A DNA stretch of 63,169 bases, from contig CANGPO010000002.1 of assembly GCA_947455705.1 (NCBI GenBank), positions 1 to 63,169 on the forward strand. Reading direction: 5' to 3'. The notes below the pieces were generated by a model. It was not told the DNA's origin. It saw only the letters and a program-made list of their open reading frames with translations, and searched no databases. Source of the stretch: Actinomycetota bacterium (GTDB lineage: Bacteria; Actinomycetota; Actinomycetes; S36-B12; CAIYMF01). The translations under genes were made by a program, and so were the position numbers. The number at the start of each line of letters is the position of its first letter. Position 1 is the first letter of the stretch. Shown here piece after piece: positions 60,889 through 63,169 of this stretch.

Positions 60889-61923
60889 ATGGTTATCGTC
60901 CTTAGTCCTACTGCTACCGAAGCCACGATCAATGACGTGGTTACCCGCGTGGCCGACGTAGGTGGCCAGGCGTTCGTGAGTCGCGGCGAACGCCGCACCA
61001 TCATCGGCTTGGTAGGCGACCTCGACCTTTTTGAAGACCTGAACCTGCTTGCCCTCGACGGAGTACAACGCGTTGTCCGGATTTCCACTCCGTTCAAGTT
61101 GGTTTCCCGCGATCACCATCCGGAGAAGTCCACCGTCATGGTGGGTGAGCGCAGAGTGCCGATAGGCCCGGGGATGTTCACTCTCATCGCCGGCCCATGT
61201 GCGGTGGAGACACCCGAGCAAACATTGGCCGCAGCCCAGATGGCTAAGGCGGCCGGCGCGAGCTTGTTGCGTGGAGGCGCCTACAAGCCCCGCTCGTCCC
61301 CGTACGCCTTCCAAGGGCTCGGTGAGGACGGACTGCGCATCCTTGCTGACGTCCGTGCCGAAACCGGATTGCCTATCGTCACCGAGGTTGTTGATGTCGC
61401 CGATGTCGAGGTGGTTGCGTCGTACGCAGACATGCTGCAGGTGGGTACGCGCAATGCCCAGAACTTCGCCCTGCTCCAGGCCGTCGGTGCAGCCGGTAAG
61501 CCGGTCATGCTCAAGCGCGGTATGAGTTCAACCATCGAAGAGTGGCTCATGGCCGCGGAATACATTGCTCAGCGTGGCAATCTCGAGATCGTCCTGTGTG
61601 AGCGCGGTATTCGCACCTTCGAGAAGGCCACCCGCAACACGCTGGACATCTCAGCCGTGCCCGTCGTTCATGCACTCTCGCATCTTCCGATCGTGATTGA
61701 TCCATCACACTCGGGCGGCCGACGCGATCTGGTCGTGCCGCTTTCCCGCGCCGCCGTTGCGATCGGGGCTGACGCGATCATCGTCGATGTTCACCCAGAT
61801 CCGGCATCTGCACTGTGCGATGGTCCGCAAGCACTGATTGCCGACGACCTCGCCGAGCTCACAGCGGCCATCCACGCGTTGGCACCCATCGCCGGACGAA
61901 CGATGACTCCGGCACCGGCGTAG
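60889..61923 (+). CDS. aroF: 3-deoxy-7-phosphoheptulonate synthase (DAHP synthase, type I beta with ferredoxin-like domain)
   Basis: The 344-residue enzyme catalyses the first shikimate-pathway step. The N-terminal ferredoxin-like domain (about residues 1-75) is the regulatory domain known in Thermotoga-type enzymes to respond to Tyr and Phe. The barrel follows with LIAGPCAVETPEQ, RGGAYKPRSSPYAFQGLG, VGTRNAQNF, LKRGMS, CERGIRTFE and DPSHSGGRRDLV. GAAAGAAG precedes the ATG by about 8 nt. Tyr/Phe control at both the protein and attenuator levels would agree. It is convergent with the threonine aldolase gene. Confidence 0.95.
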   Translation: MVIVLSPTATEATINDVVTRVADVGGQAFVSRGERRTIIGLVGDLDLFEDLNLLALDGVQRVVRISTPFKLVSRDHHPEKSTVMVGERRVPIGPGMFTLIAGPCAVETPEQTLAAAQMAKAAGASLLRGGAYKPRSSPYAFQGLGEDGLRILADVRAETGLPIVTEVVDVADVEVVASYADMLQVGTRNAQNFALLQAVGAAGKPVMLKRGMSSTIEEWLMAAEYIAQRGNLEIVLCERGIRTFEKATRNTLDISAVPVVHALSHLPIVIDPSHSGGRRDLVVPLSRAAVAIGADAIIVDVHPDPASALCDGPQALIADDLAELTAAIHALAPIAGRTMTPAPA

Positions 61924-61926
61924 CGC

Positions 61927-62979
61927 TTAGGCGGCACCCCGAGAGCGAATAAGACTCGTCACGACCTCGATGGCCCGGTCGATATCGGTGTCTTCGAGGT
62001 CGAGGTGTGTGACGAGCCGAACGAACGTTGGCCCGAGAGCAGAGATCAGCAGACCCTGTTCCCGAGCAGCAGTTGCAAGCTCGGCAGCTTTCCATCCGGT
62101 GCCCGCTAACTCGAGTACCACCATGTTCGTCTGGACCGATTCGAGATTGACGATTCCATCCCCAACCGCGGCAATGGCTTCGCCAAGCCGAGTTGCTCGT
62201 GCATGATCCTCGGAAAGTCGATCGATGTTGTGATCCAAGGCGTATAGCCCTGCGGCGGCCAGCACTCCGGCTTGTCGCATACCGCCGCCGTAACGCTTGC
62301 GCCACACCCGTGCTCCGGCGATGCGCTCGGCAGTCGACACCAGCACTGAACCAACAGGTGCACCCAGTCCTTTACTCAAGCAGACGGAGATCGTGTCGGC
62401 TGTCGTGCCGTACTCGCCAAGCGACACCCCGGTAGCCACATGGGCGTTCCACAGTCGAGCACCGTCTAGGTGAACGGCTAGTCCAGCAGAGCTGGCGAAT
62501 TCGCGGACCGCATGCATCCGGTCGATGGGTTGAATCGTCCCGCCGCCAAAGTTGTGTGTGTTCTCAATGGCGATTGCCGTCGTCGATACCAGGTGTGGGC
62601 CGCCATCCGGACGGACGAACGCCTTAATCTGGTCGACGTCGATAACCCCACGTGGGGTCTCCCACGTGCGCGTGGTGATTCCGCTAAAGACCGCAGCCGC
62701 ACCGAGTTCGGCTCGGACGATATGGGCTTGAGAGTCACACACGATCTCTTCACCCGGCTTAACCAGCATGCGCAGGCCCAATTGATTGGCCATCGAGCCT
62801 GTCGGAGTGAATAGGCCGGCCTCGTGACCAAACATCTCGGCCACCCGTCGCTCAATCTCATTGAGCATCGGGTCCTCGCCGTAGACGTCATCACCCACCT
62901 GCGAGTTGGCAATGGCATCGCGCATCTGGGCAGATGGGCGGGTAACGGTGTCGCTGCGTAGATCAACAAGATGAGTCAC
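61927..62979 (-). CDS. Low-specificity L-threonine aldolase
   Basis: The 350-residue PLP enzyme cleaves L-threonine/allo-threonine to glycine and acetaldehyde. It has DLRSDTVTRPSAQMRDAI, GEDPMLNEIERRVAEMFG, IENTHNFGGGTIQP, VHLDGARLWNAHVATG and the PLP lysine in SVCLSKGLGAPVGSVL. Start at the GTG at 62979, exactly 6 nt after a TAGGCT -10 (leaderless); the GTG at 62985 abuts the -10 and is unlikely. Confidence 0.94.
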   Translation of the reverse strand: MTHLVDLRSDTVTRPSAQMRDAIANSQVGDDVYGEDPMLNEIERRVAEMFGHEAGLFTPTGSMANQLGLRMLVKPGEEIVCDSQAHIVRAELGAAAVFSGITTRTWETPRGVIDVDQIKAFVRPDGGPHLVSTTAIAIENTHNFGGGTIQPIDRMHAVREFASSAGLAVHLDGARLWNAHVATGVSLGEYGTTADTISVCLSKGLGAPVGSVLVSTAERIAGARVWRKRYGGGMRQAGVLAAAGLYALDHNIDRLSEDHARATRLGEAIAAVGDGIVNLESVQTNMVVLELAGTGWKAAELATAAREQGLLISALGPTFVRLVTHLDLEDTDIDRAIEVVTSLIRSRGAA

Positions 62980-62985
62980 GTGCAC

Positions 62986-62991
62986 AGCCTA
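62986..62991 (-). promoter_or_regulatory. TAGGCT -10 element, leaderless start of the threonine aldolase gene
   Basis: On the minus strand CCTAGGCT-GTGCAC-GTG repeats the sequence and spacing seen before crtI and the CrtD-like gene. Confidence 0.65.
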
Positions 62992-63025
62992 GGCCCATCT
63001 GCCCGCCCCAGCATCGGGTGTGCCA

Positions 63026-63169
63026 CTACGTCGCAATCGCCACACCTTCATGAATCAACAGCGCTCGCTTAACCGGTAACCCATAGGCGTAGCCACCGAG
63101 TGATCCGTCCGTTCGAAGGATCCGATGACATGGTACGAAGGGTGCAACCTTGTTCGTCGCACAGGCTTG
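63026..63169 (-). CDS. Methylated-DNA--protein-cysteine methyltransferase, C-terminal part (5' end outside window)
   Basis: The minus strand reads ...ACATNKVAPFVPCHRILR, then TDGSLGGYAYGLPVKRALLIHEGVAIAT and a TAG stop. The active-site PCHR and the following GSLGGY are the hallmarks of the Ogt/MGMT family, which transfers alkyl groups from O6-alkylguanine to the Cys. Only the last 47 residues are in the window. Confidence 0.93.
   Translation of the reverse strand, partial: QACATNKVAPFVPCHRILRTDGSLGGYAYGLPVKRALLIHEGVAIAT

Noticed and set aside
1-63169. Search by eye for tRNA, rRNA, insertion sequences, integrases and att-like repeats
   Set aside because: No cloverleaf with a GGTTCGAATCC-type T-arm, no rRNA-like sequence and no transposase or integrase motif was found.

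Overview
The window is a stretch of chromosome from a moderately high-G+C actinomycete. The evidence is a division/cell-wall (dcw) cluster of actinobacterial type (no ftsA or murB, ftsZ beside pgeF-yggS-sepF-yggT-wag31), a meso-diaminopimelate type MurE, the TCGAAC-N4-GTTCGA SOS box, a translational T-box before ileS, a split CrtYc/CrtYd lycopene cyclase, an MptB-like mannosyltransferase, a PASTA kinase, and several genes with a TANNNT -10 element 6-8 nt before the start codon (leaderless transcripts). The carotenoid set and gene order would suit a pigmented aquatic actinomycete, but nothing here fixes the genus. No rRNA, tRNA, insertion sequence, prophage or CRISPR array was seen.

Left part, 1-23.7 kb: a Lys/Ala-rich protein (probably the N-terminus of a DksA/TraR-type zinc-finger protein) and a DUF167 gene run leftward, divergent from ileS, which has a T-box with an AUC specifier. 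ileS converges on a long leftward cell-division operon. In transcription order this is mraZ, a previously unlisted 49-aa membrane protein, rsmH, ftsL, ftsI, murE, murF, mraY, murD, ftsW, murG, murC, ftsQ, ftsZ, pgeF, yggS, sepF, yggT, wag31. Most junctions are ATGA overlaps. A 10-bp-periodic MraZ-type operator lies upstream of mraZ.

Middle, 23.9-45.2 kb: an RDD membrane protein with a protein of repeated Val-Asp-Leu segments; a MaoC-like hydratase; a moxR-DUF58-transglutaminase operon; a DUF3040 protein; and an SOS operon with a perfect LexA box driving (a possible small ORF), a DUF6504 protein, a SAV_6107-type HEPN protein, DnaE2 and a catalytically intact DinB. Next comes a protein with ABC-exporter architecture whose ATPase motifs are all degenerate, fused to a cyclic-nucleotide-binding-like domain. 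It is divergent from a Cache-HAMP membrane sensor that has no output domain. YbaK/EbsC and an ArsR-SulP pair follow.

Right part, 45.2-63.2 kb: a carotenoid region (CrtA-like oxygenase, CruF-like hydratase, family 2 glycosyltransferase, CrtD-like desaturase, crtE, crtI, crtB, crtYc/crtYd). Interspersed are a cupin, a CDP-alcohol phosphotransferase translationally coupled to a SIMPL protein, mptB, and a secreted barnase-type RNase with its barstar. Read together, the carotenoid genes predict a monocyclic carotenoid whose open end is hydrated, desaturated, possibly ketolated, and glycosylated. The window closes with PknB (four PASTA repeats), a DAHP synthase behind a Tyr/Phe leader-peptide attenuator, a threonine aldolase, and the C-terminal end of an O6-methylguanine-DNA methyltransferase.
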